From Phycisphaerales bacterium (GTDB lineage Bacteria > Planctomycetota > Phycisphaerae > Phycisphaerales > SM1A02): DNA of 64,000 bases. Of the stretch, positions 8,915 through 18,169 are shown piece by piece. A program made the translations under genes and the position numbers. Position 1 is the first letter of the stretch. Every line of letters starts with the position of its first letter. Location of the stretch: the NCBI GenBank assembly GCA_029268515.1, contig JAQWNP010000010.1:381404-445403 (forward strand), written 5' to 3'. Under the pieces are notes generated by a model, which had not been told where the DNA came from, did not search any database, and saw only the letters and a program-made list of their open reading frames with translations.

Positions 8915-11137
8915 TTGAAGCCAGTTCCTGGCAGGTGGAAGCGAGCCCTTCGCATCAGTCTCACCAGCATGATTGGCCTTATCGTTGCTCTCATGCTTCA
9001 TATAGAAGAGCCGTATTGGACCTTGGTGACCATTTATATGCTGTCGATGCCGACTGTCGGATCGACCATTACCCGAATGTTGCAACGCATCCTTGGAACA
9101 GCTATTGGCGCCCTGATAGGTGTCATGATTGCTTCGGCTTTTCCTCAAGAGCCTGCAGCACTCATACTGGCTTTTGCAGCGGCGTTATTCGTTTTTCTAT
9201 ACGTCGGATTGGTACAGGCTGTCGCGCCATACGCCATGTATCTTGGTGCAGTCACCATCATTTTAATTACATCTTCGATATGGGACAATCCTGGGAACGT
9301 GCCAGCAAGCGCCTGGGAACGTTTTGAAAATGTGACGCTTGGCGTCATTGTGTCTACATTCGGTTATTTGCTTTTTTGGCCAGTGACAGCAAAGTCGGGT
9401 TTAGTCGAATCAATGTGTGACAAGCTGAGAAGATCTTCTGTTCGTATAGATGATCTTCTCAAAGTGTGCGAAAACAATACCACCAAAGAGATCGAGTTGA
9501 CGCCACTGCTGCACACCAACTTGTTGGCAACGCAGATAAATTTGTTGCATGAAGCTGAGCTAGAAGATCAATATATTCGAAAGCGACGTGATTGTATTTT
9601 GTCGCTCATGACTGCAATTGATCAAATCGCAACACAAACAGTCGCTCTTCAACGTGGTTTTTCGCTTGGGCATATGGAGTCTACATCAGAGGATCTGAAA
9701 CGCAAGATCATGAAGGGACTCTCCATGGTGCGAGACGTTTGCGATCAAATGATCTGTGATCTAAAAAATAATGAAATCGAAAAGGCACCAAATAATGCCC
9801 CAATACGTCAACTCGCAGATGAAATTGATGAGCTGGTTACATCAAATGAATCACCGGAGGTGATTCCGTTGGCTGTTGCAGTCGGTGTTTTGCTGGGTAA
9901 CGCGGCGAATGCTCCGGAAGTACTAGCTTGGTGGGCAGGTGGCACGCCAAAAGATAAGTATGACAATCCACTCAAAGACACAAGGTTGTGGCGCCCAGTG
10001 AGCCAACTGGTGAGAGACATTGATAGAAAAGCTTTTTTGACCGCGACGAAAGGAGTGCTTGCTGCGACAGTGGCGGTCATCTTAGCCTCGCTTACAGAGT
10101 GGCAGAGTGTGGGCGCAACTGCCATGGTGTCGACCATTATCGTGATACAGCCGACGGTAGGGGCCTCGCGCGCTAAATCGCTGCTTCGAATATCCGGTTG
10201 TATTGTTGGTTCTGTCATTGGTGTTGTCGGTATTATTATTCTGAGTCCAAATACCATAGACGTGGCTTGGTTTGTTTTGTTTGTAGGTGGATTTTCATGG
10301 CTTGCCGGCTGGATTATGGGTGGATCAGCTCGCACATCTTATGCCGGTGTACAGTTGGGTTTAGCTGCTTCAATTGCAATGGTGACACTCGCGCCGAGTG
10401 ATGATGTGATGGGTGGACTCGATCGAGTGTTTGGAATTTTTCTAGGTATTCTTATTGCGCTACCAGTTGTGCGGTACTTTTATCCAGTCTCTGCAGCAAG
10501 AGAACTACTTGAGGCTATTTCAGAAGCAATCCGTACAATTGCAAGTGGGCTGAATATGGGATTAGGTGAACTCAGTGAAGAGCAGCGGGCGCGACCTACA
10601 AAAGGGTACCGATATCGAGTGAGTTGGCTCTTGGCCGATGCGTATCGTTTTCGTGAAGAAGCACGCCTTGAGCAGGACCTCACGCCACGAGATTGGTGTC
10701 CGGCATTAGAGGTAATTAGTTGTCTTCAAGAGTGCATGTTAATGATGATGCTTCTGATACGTAATCGACTCCGACATGGTGTCCGAGACCATCTCAGTAA
10801 CATGCCTGAGTTTGTCATGCTGCGCGAAGGAATGATGGCTCGATTGAATGAAATTGCTGATTATCTTTGTGATGGTGAACCTCTATCGCCCTCAAATATG
10901 AATGAGTTATATAAGCGGGCGGAAGAGCGAATTAAAGGTAGGAAAGAAGAGTACTTGTTGGAAATGAAACAACAATTGACGGTCATAACCGCTTCCTTAG
11001 GTTACTACGAATCGCTGGTAAAGTGGATTGAGAAGATAGAAATCGCTGTTGAGAATACGCGTGAAGCTTATCCACCTAAAGTATTGCGGCGGCGGTTTTC
11101 ACGGCCATCTTTGGAGCGCAAGTCTCCAGTTGCATAA
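8915..11137 (+). CDS. FUSC-family inner-membrane efflux protein (AaeB/MdtO-like)
   Basis: 740 residues. Two halves each contain a block of membrane helices (about residues 10-160, starting LRISLTSMIGLIVALMLHI, and about 375-525, with LAATVAVILASL and VVGIIILSPNTIDVAWFVLFVGGFSWLAGWI), separated by a helical cytoplasmic domain and followed by another one. This is the layout of fusaric-acid-resistance proteins such as AaeB and MdtO, which work with an HlyD adaptor to export aromatic acids. The only start near the first helix is TTG (an in-frame CTG lies just upstream); there is no ATG. Its 3' end overlaps the 3' end of the convergent outer-membrane factor gene by 70 bases. The adaptor and outer-membrane partners sit next door. 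Confidence 0.88.
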   Translation: MKPVPGRWKRALRISLTSMIGLIVALMLHIEEPYWTLVTIYMLSMPTVGSTITRMLQRILGTAIGALIGVMIASAFPQEPAALILAFAAALFVFLYVGLVQAVAPYAMYLGAVTIILITSSIWDNPGNVPASAWERFENVTLGVIVSTFGYLLFWPVTAKSGLVESMCDKLRRSSVRIDDLLKVCENNTTKEIELTPLLHTNLLATQINLLHEAELEDQYIRKRRDCILSLMTAIDQIATQTVALQRGFSLGHMESTSEDLKRKIMKGLSMVRDVCDQMICDLKNNEIEKAPNNAPIRQLADEIDELVTSNESPEVIPLAVAVGVLLGNAANAPEVLAWWAGGTPKDKYDNPLKDTRLWRPVSQLVRDIDRKAFLTATKGVLAATVAVILASLTEWQSVGATAMVSTIIVIQPTVGASRAKSLLRISGCIVGSVIGVVGIIILSPNTIDVAWFVLFVGGFSWLAGWIMGGSARTSYAGVQLGLAASIAMVTLAPSDDVMGGLDRVFGIFLGILIALPVVRYFYPVSAARELLEAISEAIRTIASGLNMGLGELSEEQRARPTKGYRYRVSWLLADAYRFREEARLEQDLTPRDWCPALEVISCLQECMLMMMLLIRNRLRHGVRDHLSNMPEFVMLREGMMARLNEIADYLCDGEPLSPSNMNELYKRAEERIKGRKEEYLLEMKQQLTVITASLGYYESLVKWIEKIEIAVENTREAYPPKVLRRRFSRPSLERKSPVA

Positions 11138-12612
11138 ATCAGTGCTGCTGAAGCGGTCAGTAAGTCGGCGCGACTTGTAATACGCGTCGATTGCGCATCT
11201 GCAAGACTGTATTGTGCTGCGAGCACTTCGGGAAGCGTACTTAAGCCAACGCTGAATGAAGCCTCAATGGCATCGGCGGACTCTTGTGAGCTTTCTAGAA
11301 GTGCTTCTGACCACTGATAGCGTCGCGTCGCTGCTTCATAATTAAAAAAAGCGTCCCACACTTCACCAGCAGCATCCAGTCTTATTTCATCGAGATGTGC
11401 TAGTGCCTGTTGATGTTGAGCTCGCGCAAGGCGCACATTGTTATCAAGAGCACCACCTTCAAAGAAAATCCACGATCCAACAACCCCGACAGACCAAATC
11501 GGTGAGAAATAATCACCATCTGCGGGAGGCGTGACAATATCATCGATGTGATATTTGGCATAGTTGAGGCCAAACATTCCCTCAAAGTCAATTTGCGGTC
11601 GTAGCATCGCCTCTGCAAATTGAATACCGGCCTCAGTTGCACGGACTTCAGCGACAGCCGCGGTAAGATCAGGGCGCATGGCGAATGCCAGTTCCACGAG
11701 TTGGTCGAGATCGATAGGCAGTTCATCGGGTAGCGGTGTTTCGCTATTGAGTTCAAATGCGATGCGAACATCTGGCCGAAGCCCCATAGCGGTTAACAAA
11801 TTGGCACGAGAACTATGCACATCAGCACGAGCTTGTTCAACCTCATAACTGGCAAGGGCAAATCGTTGCCTTGCGAGAAGAACTTGCGGCATTGTTGCTA
11901 GGCCCACGAGCAGTTGTTCTTCTGATCCTTGCAAAACAGTTTCTGCTAGGGTGAGATCACTTAGCGCAGCGGTCAATAAACCATCAGCAGCTTCCAGAGT
12001 GAAGAAGTGAGTTTGTACATCAAACAAAACCTTTTGGATTTCGCGGTTGAAATCGTAGTTTGCCGCAATCAGGGCATATTTCATCTGGTCGTCTGCTGCC
12101 TCGCGACGACCAAAATCTAAGACAGTCCAGGTTGCAGTCACGCCTGGGCCTGTATCGAGCTGGTCGAGCTGTAAGACATTTTGTTCGCCACCAAGCCCAA
12201 GAACCTGACGGCCATAGATTGCCTGAATCCAGGCTGTCATTGTCGGATACCACGCCGCTCTCGAGATACCGTATTCAGCGGCGGCTGCTCGAGCCGCCGC
12301 CCAGGCTTGGCGTGTTTTAGGGCTATTAAGTAAAGCCAAGTCTGCAGCGATTGTCAGATCGATCAGTTCAGGAACATTGTCAAGGGTTGGATTGGATGGT
12401 AGGCCATGAGGCGTCATTTCTTGTTGAGGGGATGGCTGTAAGTTTTTGGGGCGTTGTTGTTGGGGCCACCACTCCGGTGACCATGAAGCCACAGGTGTCG
12501 GTGGAGAGAAAGCATATGGATCCCATTCAGCCATTGGCCCTGGGCCACAACCATTAATAACTAAGAGTCCAGCCGTGAAGATACCAATCAGTGTTTTTTC
12601 AGTTTTATGCAT
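11068..12612 (-). CDS. TolC-like outer-membrane efflux factor, probable lipoprotein
   Basis: About 514 residues from the ATG that gives MHKTEKTLIGIFTAGLLVINGC, a lipoprotein-type signal with Cys at the cleavage point; the frame is open 13 codons further upstream. The mature protein has the two long helical hairpin repeats of outer-membrane efflux proteins, seen as alternating Ala-rich helices (LALLNSPKTRQAWAAARAAAAEYG; VLLARQRFALASYEVEQARADV; LPEVLAAQYSLADAQSTRI). It forms the outer-membrane exit duct of a tripartite pump (MdtP role). It is convergent with the FUSC gene and divergent from the YtcA-HlyD unit, with 57 bases between its start and the YtcA start, so a shared bidirectional promoter is likely. 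Confidence 0.92.
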   Translation of the reverse strand: MHKTEKTLIGIFTAGLLVINGCGPGPMAEWDPYAFSPPTPVASWSPEWWPQQQRPKNLQPSPQQEMTPHGLPSNPTLDNVPELIDLTIAADLALLNSPKTRQAWAAARAAAAEYGISRAAWYPTMTAWIQAIYGRQVLGLGGEQNVLQLDQLDTGPGVTATWTVLDFGRREAADDQMKYALIAANYDFNREIQKVLFDVQTHFFTLEAADGLLTAALSDLTLAETVLQGSEEQLLVGLATMPQVLLARQRFALASYEVEQARADVHSSRANLLTAMGLRPDVRIAFELNSETPLPDELPIDLDQLVELAFAMRPDLTAAVAEVRATEAGIQFAEAMLRPQIDFEGMFGLNYAKYHIDDIVTPPADGDYFSPIWSVGVVGSWIFFEGGALDNNVRLARAQHQQALAHLDEIRLDAAGEVWDAFFNYEAATRRYQWSEALLESSQESADAIEASFSVGLSTLPEVLAAQYSLADAQSTRITSRADLLTASAALIYATGDLRSKDGRENRRRNTLGG

Positions 12613-12669
12613 TGTTGGATGATATCGGGCATTTATCGGCAACAGGCTCAAAACTGTTAGACTGCTTTT

Positions 12670-12927
12670 ATGATGAGTCGGAGATCGTGGTTACTGGTGC
12701 TTCTGTGCATGTTTATGGTGGGCTGCGACCCGCTGGTGGACTTCGATGGCGCCTATTTACCGGCTTGGCTGATTGCGGGTGGAGTTGGCTTGGTGTGCTC
12801 GTTTTTATTCAGTTTCATATTGTCCCGTCTGGGTATTGCAAACTATTTGTGGCCGCGAACGTTGGTTCACATCTCGATGTTTGTCATGTTCACAATGATC
12901 TGTTGGATTATTTTGTACGTTGACTGA
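12670..12927 (+). CDS. YtcA-like small membrane lipoprotein
   Basis: 85 residues. The N-terminus MMSRRSWLLVLLCMFMVGC is a lipoprotein signal with a VGC lipobox. Two further hydrophobic helices follow (LPAWLIAGGVGLVCSFLFSFIL and HISMFVMFTMICWIILYV). The pattern GAYLPAWLIAG, with a lipid-modified Cys and two helices, matches the YtcA family, whose E. coli member lies beside mdtNOP. The position directly in front of the HlyD adaptor therefore supports the assignment. Its stop overlaps the adaptor start by 8 bases, which points to translational coupling. Its biochemical role is unknown; an accessory role in the pump is an inference from conserved neighbourhood. Confidence 0.82.
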   Translation: MMSRRSWLLVLLCMFMVGCDPLVDFDGAYLPAWLIAGGVGLVCSFLFSFILSRLGIANYLWPRTLVHISMFVMFTMICWIILYVD

Positions 12928-14026
12928 TACAAACAACAAGACCGAGCTCACGGCGAAGCAGCGCACCCAGAAGCTATTAGGCAGAGTGCTCTCAATTGTC
13001 ATTATGGCACTAGCAGTCATTTCAGTGGCGTTTGTCTGGTGGGATCTTGACGCTTACCCAAGAACAGCTGATGCCTTCGTGAGAGCAAATATTGTTGGGA
13101 TTGCACCACACGTGGAAGGTCGTGTTGAACAGCTCAATGTTGTTGACAATCAGTGGGTCAATAAGGGTGATTTATTATTTGTGGTTGACCCTCGCCCTTA
13201 TGCATTAGCAGTGGAAGAGGCGCGTGCCACATTAGCGTTAACCAATCTTGAAATTGAGGCACTCAATCGACAAGTCGAATCGGCAAATGCATATCTTGTA
13301 GAGCAAAGAGCGAAAGCAACTTATGCAATTGATCACTTTGAGCGGCTTGCGCCTCTACTTGAACAGCGATTTGTAACGCCGGATGAGGTGCAGAAATCTC
13401 AGACGCAAGCAGAGGCCGCTCAAGCAGCGGTGGTTGCGGCCGCCGCCGAAGTCGATCGTGCCCAACGTCTCGTGGGAAATCAGGGGCAAGCTAATGTGCG
13501 CCGTCAGGCAGCTCAGGCTGCACTCGGGACAGCTGAGTTATTCCTTGAATATTGCTATGTGACCTGTCCTTTTGATGGGTATGTCACGAATCTCAATATT
13601 GCACGTGGCGAATACGCAAATATTGGGCAGCAACTTTTTTCTATTATTGATGACTCTGTTTGGTATGTGCTGGCAAACTTCCGAGAAACTTTATTGCATG
13701 ATATTCGGCCTGGCATGAGAGCAGAAGTGTTTATTCTCTCTTGTCCAGGACAACGTTATGAGGGTGTGGTGCAGGGCGTAGGTCGAGCCATCTATAACCC
13801 AGAGCAGGGTTCTATGGAGGATCTTGCCAATGTGCCTCCAACGCTTGACTGGGTTCGACTCGCTCAGCGATTTCCGGTCAGGATCATTATCACAGATGGT
13901 GCTGCTCGTAAAGATTGCCGGTTTTATAGTGGAGCCACAGCAGTTGCCATTATTCGAGGTGGGGATGTCGAGCCCGATGACGAACGTTATGTGATTCCCG
14001 AGAGAGAAAGAGCAAATCTTCCATGA
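12920..14026 (+). CDS. HlyD-family membrane fusion protein (MdtN/EmrA-like)
   Basis: 368 residues. One N-terminal membrane helix (about residues 22-42, LSIVIMALAVISVAFVWW), then the barrel-sandwich start ADAFVRANIVGIAPHVEGRVEQLNV, a long alpha-helical hairpin (about 85-200, rich in Ala, Glu and Gln), the returning lipoyl half (YCYVTCPFDGYVTNLNI) and a beta-barrel domain. It bridges the inner-membrane FUSC pump to the outer-membrane factor. The start is TTG within the last codons of the YtcA gene; no ATG precedes the membrane helix. The stop overlaps the ATG of the next gene (ATGA), so YtcA, adaptor and esterase form a tight operon. Confidence 0.93.
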   Translation: MTDTNNKTELTAKQRTQKLLGRVLSIVIMALAVISVAFVWWDLDAYPRTADAFVRANIVGIAPHVEGRVEQLNVVDNQWVNKGDLLFVVDPRPYALAVEEARATLALTNLEIEALNRQVESANAYLVEQRAKATYAIDHFERLAPLLEQRFVTPDEVQKSQTQAEAAQAAVVAAAAEVDRAQRLVGNQGQANVRRQAAQAALGTAELFLEYCYVTCPFDGYVTNLNIARGEYANIGQQLFSIIDDSVWYVLANFRETLLHDIRPGMRAEVFILSCPGQRYEGVVQGVGRAIYNPEQGSMEDLANVPPTLDWVRLAQRFPVRIIITDGAARKDCRFYSGATAVAIIRGGDVEPDDERYVIPERERANLP

Positions 14027-15126
14027 TCAAACTAGAGCAATCACTAGCGATCATTTTTTTGCTGTGCACGACAGTGTGTGGGCAGCCGGATGTTGGAGAT
14101 CACTCAGAGTTGTGCCCGGGAGCAAGGGGGCATCTCACGATCGTGTTACCAGAACAACGCGAGTCAAGTATGCAACGCTCTACTGCAAGATTGGCGCTTG
14201 TCCAAACAACTGAGCCGAGCCCTGTAAAAGTCTTCATTTTGGCGGGTCAATCCAATATGCAAGGCAAGGGCGCTGCAAAAACATTGCCATGGCTTGGTGA
14301 AGATAAAGCGTATGGACACTTACTCAAGACGATTCAAAATGAAGATGGCACGTGGCGAAAGCGTGATGATGTTTGGATTGACTATCTTGGTCGCCGTGGG
14401 CCACTTGATGTTGGTTTTGGGTCTGAAGGAAGTGAGCATGGTCCACTGATCGGTCCCGAATACGGTTTTGGTATGGTTGCTGGTGATCACTTTGATGAGC
14501 CAGTGCTTCTGATCAAAGCCGCTTGGGGTGGAAAAGATGTGGCCGAGGACTTTAAGGCACCAGGCTCAGGTGGGCCTGGTCCGTTCTATGTCAAAACCGT
14601 CGAGCATGTGAAAGATGTTCTCAAGAACATGGGCACCTATTTTCCTGACCTCGACGGTCGATCTTATGAGATTGCCGGAATTGTTTGGTTCCAAGGCTGG
14701 AACGATATGGTCGACGAAGAAAAACGTCAGGCCTACACAGCGAACTTAGCTCAAATGCTTCGTGATTTGCGTCGCGATCTAAACGCCCCCAATGCACCGG
14801 TTGTCATTGGCGAGCTTGGTGTCGATGGGGATAAGGCAAAGGGTAACATTGCAGAATTCCGGAACGCTCAGGCGGCAGTCGCTGAAGTACCAGATTTGAA
14901 AGGCAATGTGATACTGACGCGAACGGCACCGTATTATGATCAACATGCCCATCAGCTATTTGAAGATAATGTATGGCAGGGCCCGGAAAAGCAGAAGTAC
15001 TATGAGATCGCATCTGATCGTCCATACCACTATCTGGGTAGCGGCAAGATTTACTTTCTCATGGGCCACGCCTTTGGGAAAGATATGTTGCAGCTACAAA
15101 CCAAGGGCAATGATATCGCTCAGTAA
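14023..15126 (+). CDS. Secreted SASA/CE6-type carbohydrate acetyl-esterase
   Basis: 367 residues. The signal peptide LAIIFLLCTTVCG is followed by a variable linker; the catalytic domain starts near residue 68 with VKVFILAGQSNMQGKG. GQSNM holds the nucleophile Ser77 of the sialate O-acetylesterase / carbohydrate esterase 6 group. GIVWFQGWND is the second conserved block (oxyanion Gln), and DRPYHYLGSGKIYF near residues 332-345 contains the probable catalytic Asp-x-x-x-His pair. Planctomycetes have many such esterases, which remove acetyl groups from sugars. The unusual point is that its ATG overlaps the stop of the efflux adaptor gene, so it is translated as part of the pump operon. Confidence 0.87.
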   Translation: MIKLEQSLAIIFLLCTTVCGQPDVGDHSELCPGARGHLTIVLPEQRESSMQRSTARLALVQTTEPSPVKVFILAGQSNMQGKGAAKTLPWLGEDKAYGHLLKTIQNEDGTWRKRDDVWIDYLGRRGPLDVGFGSEGSEHGPLIGPEYGFGMVAGDHFDEPVLLIKAAWGGKDVAEDFKAPGSGGPGPFYVKTVEHVKDVLKNMGTYFPDLDGRSYEIAGIVWFQGWNDMVDEEKRQAYTANLAQMLRDLRRDLNAPNAPVVIGELGVDGDKAKGNIAEFRNAQAAVAEVPDLKGNVILTRTAPYYDQHAHQLFEDNVWQGPEKQKYYEIASDRPYHYLGSGKIYFLMGHAFGKDMLQLQTKGNDIAQ

Positions 15127-15145
15127 ATGCTCAGTGGTGCTCGTC

Positions 15146-15988
15146 TTAATGGTCTAAAAAGTTAAGCACTGCTTCATTGAAACGATCTGGATTAGCTAGA
15201 AACATAAAATGGCAGCCACCGTCATCGGGCTCAAAGATATTGAGTTGTGATCCAGCTATTTTTTTTTGTGTCCACTCTTGACTCTGCCATGGCACCAAGC
15301 TGCCGCGGCCACTAAAAATAAGTGTCGGAAGATCGATCGTTCGAATAACTGGGCGCCAATCGCCGGGCGCACAATTCCAGAGATATTCCGAGGCAAGATG
15401 GCGAGGTAACTTTAGATTCTCGTCTACGATCCAATTGAATTCATCATTTGAAATGTTGCTGTCGATCATATTTGTGAGCATTGCTCGCGTCACTTCTTTG
15501 GCTTGATCGGACTTCAGATTTTGGCAAGTCTCTTTAAGCTCTTCATTCGTAAACAGTGCACCAGCGTTTAATATCTCCTCTTTAGACCATGATGGTGAAT
15601 AGATCAGGCTCGCGGGTTGTTCTGCAATCACACATCCGCGGAGTCGATCTGCGCCATACCTACGCCAGTAATTCCACAGAATTTGGTTTCCCATTGAATG
15701 CCCTAAGAGCGTGAGGTCGTGAAGGTCAAATGACTCAATAATTTCTCGTGTATCAAGTGTCAGCCGATCAATGGAATAACCCGTTTCAATATTTGAAGAG
15801 TCACCATGTCCGCGCAGATCCATCGCAAAAACGCGATATCTAGTAGACAGGCCTTCAATTTGATGTTTGAACATCGCAGCTGTTTGTGACCAGCCGGGAA
15901 TCAATAGTATTGGGGGGCCGTCGCCAGCAATGAGCAAATTGATTTCTGCGCCATCACTGGTCACAAATTGTGATGATGAATATGACAT
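15146..15988 (-). CDS. Alpha/beta hydrolase
   Basis: 280 residues, a complete alpha/beta hydrolase fold. PPILLIPGWSQ forms the oxyanion region, MDLRGHGDSS is the usual strand-4 motif, GHSMG has the nucleophile Ser98, and GGCHFMFLANPDRFNEAVLNFL has the catalytic His260. The acid usually found in GxxD after strand 7 is replaced: the local sequence is FSGRGSLVPWQSQEW with Ser at the expected Asp position, as in some esterase-like groups that take the acid from elsewhere. No signal peptide, so cytoplasmic. The substrate cannot be told. It ends 19 bases from the convergent esterase gene and follows marC on the same strand. Confidence 0.88.
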   Translation of the reverse strand: MSYSSSQFVTSDGAEINLLIAGDGPPILLIPGWSQTAAMFKHQIEGLSTRYRVFAMDLRGHGDSSNIETGYSIDRLTLDTREIIESFDLHDLTLLGHSMGNQILWNYWRRYGADRLRGCVIAEQPASLIYSPSWSKEEILNAGALFTNEELKETCQNLKSDQAKEVTRAMLTNMIDSNISNDEFNWIVDENLKLPRHLASEYLWNCAPGDWRPVIRTIDLPTLIFSGRGSLVPWQSQEWTQKKIAGSQLNIFEPDDGGCHFMFLANPDRFNEAVLNFLDH

Positions 15989-16036
15989 GTCTTAAGAAGA
16001 TATCTTAAAAACAGACAACCTAAAGGCATCAGTATT

Positions 16037-16702
16037 TTAGAGGGGTTCTGTTGCTTTCGTGGAAGACTCTGGTGCATCTTGCTGTAAGACGCCAAGCACG
16101 CCTGTGATAATCATTTGTGCTGCAATGCATACGAGCAAGAAGCCCATTATTTTTGTTACAGCGTTCATTCCAACCTCACCAAAGATTTTGAGCATATGTC
16201 CGGCATAGTGAAGCGGAATCCAGGTAATAAGAATGGAAGCAAATGTCGCGAGGGTTGCCGCGGTCCACACGGCCCAACCATGATTTCTAGCGTGCTCGCC
16301 AGCAGTAATAACAACAGCGATCGCACCTGGCCCGGCAATGAGTGGAATCGCCAATGGGCAAAATGAGATGTCTTGGCTCTCACGACTCTCTTCTTCTTCT
16401 CGAACCGATGCTTTTCGATGCTGTTTGGCTTGCAATAATCCCCAGCCAATAGAGCCAACAATAAGGCCGCCACCGAGGTTGAGGGCATTGAGTGTGATGC
16501 CAAAGAAGCTCAGAATCCACGGTCCGGCCCAAAGGAAGATAAGCAAAAGAACGCACGCATATAGGTTCCCCTTGAGGGCCTGCTCTCGGCGTACTTTTTT
16601 CGAAGTCCCCTCGGTGATTGAGAGGAACACACCGACATTTCCTAATGGGTCAGTGATGACCAGGAGCGCTACAAGAAGAGCAATGAATTCATCGGTAAAC
16701 AC
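16037..16702 (-). CDS. MarC-family integral membrane protein
   Basis: 221 residues with six predicted helices. The start FIALLVALLVITDPLGNVGVFLSIT and the central FCPLAIPLIAGPGAIAVVITAGEHAR are the two repeated signature regions of the MarC/UPF0056 family. The family sits in the inner membrane; despite the name, no role in multiple antibiotic resistance has been established and the substrate is unknown. The only reasonable start near the first helix is GTG. It lies 71 bases downstream of an MFS gene and 48 bases upstream of an alpha/beta hydrolase, all on the same strand, so the three may share a transcript. Confidence 0.92.
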   Translation of the reverse strand: MFTDEFIALLVALLVITDPLGNVGVFLSITEGTSKKVRREQALKGNLYACVLLLIFLWAGPWILSFFGITLNALNLGGGLIVGSIGWGLLQAKQHRKASVREEEESRESQDISFCPLAIPLIAGPGAIAVVITAGEHARNHGWAVWTAATLATFASILITWIPLHYAGHMLKIFGEVGMNAVTKIMGFLLVCIAAQMIITGVLGVLQQDAPESSTKATEPL

Positions 16703-16773
16703 TTCAAGTCCATCGGCAGTTTTGGTCTTTGCCCCGCAGCAATTATGAATAGCGGTGGTGTGGGCTTCGTAGA

Positions 16774-18054
16774 CTATGTCACTGGTAGGCCTCTGGTCCG
16801 TCTTCTAATGGCCCTCACCAAAACAATCAGGGCAATAAAAGAGGCAATGACCGCAGCTATGAAATAACCCGAAAGTGCAGTCTGAAGTGCATTGAGTTCG
16901 TGAGAATCAGTCAATGCAATGATTGATCCAGGTAAATACAAGAAGATCGCGGCCCCAAGGAGACCAAGGCAGTTTACTACTGCAACTGTTGTGCCCGCTA
17001 GATGAGGACTCACACCTGTGCAAGCCAATGGAAAAGTGAGTCCACTTGCTGAAACCGATAAGCCCAAACAAAAAAAGCAACCAACAACAAGAAGCCAAGG
17101 CCATGGTGTTGATACAAATATGATTGGCCACAGAATGGCGCTCGTACTGAGGCAACCGATGAGAAGTAAGGATCTTCCCCAGCCAGTGCGATCTGCAAGT
17201 AGGCCGAAGAGTGGGCAGCCAATAGCAAGGCCTAGAAACATCCATGAGGTTAACTCAGCAGCCTCTGTTTGGTTTCTTCCAAAGGCTTCTTGAAGCGGTA
17301 GATTCCAGAGTCCTCCCAAGCCGAAGACCACGCCGGCCAGTAAAGCGTAAATTAAGCCCATGCGCCAAACATGCCCTCGTCTCAGTACTTGTTTCAACGC
17401 GGTTGAGAAAGGAACGGCCTTCTGAGCCTCCTGTTGGCAAATAGGCGTTGGAGCGCATTTTTGACGGACAGTAAGCCAAACAAATGCCGCCAGCGGAAAT
17501 GACATGAGCGCTGCAAGAGCGATCACCCATCGCCAAGAGATAAAAGATAAGACTGATGTGACACCAGTCTGGCCAATAATCGCGCCAGTTCCAATAGAGC
17601 CTTCGGTCAAGCCAAGCGCAAGTGCGAGATAGGCAGGTGCAATTCGAGCTCTCGCTACAATTGCAGCGCCTGGGAAAGCGAAAGCGGCAGCAGCGCCCAT
17701 CAGAAGACGAGAAACAAGCGCAAGCGTAGGTCCCTCGGCAAACGCCAAGAGCAATCCACAAAGGCCAGTGGCAATAACAGCCGCTGGTAGTAGGCATGCG
17801 GGCCTGAAGCGATCGAGTATGAGTCCTGCTGGGATCTGCATGGCAGCATATGAGAGAAAAAAAGCTGCCGAAATGAGTCCCAGGTCATTTGTGTCCAGGT
17901 TGAGGTCTGCCTTGAGATCAACCTGCATAGCCGCTAAAGACGACTGAAATGCCATCTGATAGGTCACGAAGAAGGCTGCCGCTATCCACGCGATCCAGCC
18001 CATCTTGGCGGTGCGTCGACTGCAGTGCTCAGTCGTAATCAGTGAGGGCGGCAT
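16774..18054 (-). CDS. MFS transporter
   Basis: About 427 residues from the first ATG (a TTG lies 7 codons earlier). Twelve hydrophobic segments are seen. SAAFFLSYAAMQIPAGLILDRFRPACLLP is the helix 2-3 region with the MFS motif, and GLLADRTGWGRSLLL is the second-half copy in loop 8-9. LVSRLLMGAAAAFAFPGAAIVARARIAP is the usual helix 4-5 region. The opening Met-Gly-Trp with a conserved Tyr in helix 1 is like the organic-anion and nitrate/nitrite-like porter branch, but the substrate cannot be read from sequence. A Fur-box-like site lies about 115 bases upstream, which hints at iron-responsive expression and so at siderophore or iron-chelate transport; this is inference only. Confidence 0.9.
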   Translation of the reverse strand: MPPSLITTEHCSRRTAKMGWIAWIAAAFFVTYQMAFQSSLAAMQVDLKADLNLDTNDLGLISAAFFLSYAAMQIPAGLILDRFRPACLLPAAVIATGLCGLLLAFAEGPTLALVSRLLMGAAAAFAFPGAAIVARARIAPAYLALALGLTEGSIGTGAIIGQTGVTSVLSFISWRWVIALAALMSFPLAAFVWLTVRQKCAPTPICQQEAQKAVPFSTALKQVLRRGHVWRMGLIYALLAGVVFGLGGLWNLPLQEAFGRNQTEAAELTSWMFLGLAIGCPLFGLLADRTGWGRSLLLIGCLSTSAILWPIIFVSTPWPWLLVVGCFFCLGLSVSASGLTFPLACTGVSPHLAGTTVAVVNCLGLLGAAIFLYLPGSIIALTDSHELNALQTALSGYFIAAVIASFIALIVLVRAIRRRTRGLPVT

Positions 18055-18169
18055 TTGTTGCTTCAGATCATTCAAGGATCTGTTTCACCATCAACTGAGG
18101 TAGTGTCCTTGGCCGAATCAGACAGATGCGAAGGAAAAATCGGCTGAGGCCAGATGTGATTGTTTCTTT

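Noticed and set aside
8806..9327. Plus-strand frame of 173 codons overlapping the FUSC start
   Set aside because: Another frame across the FUSC N-terminus; rich in His, Cys and Ser and lacking membrane character, whereas the FUSC frame gives proper helices.
17255..17797. Long minus-strand frames inside the MFS gene
   Set aside because: Cys- and Arg-rich shadow frames typical of the second reading frame of membrane-protein genes.
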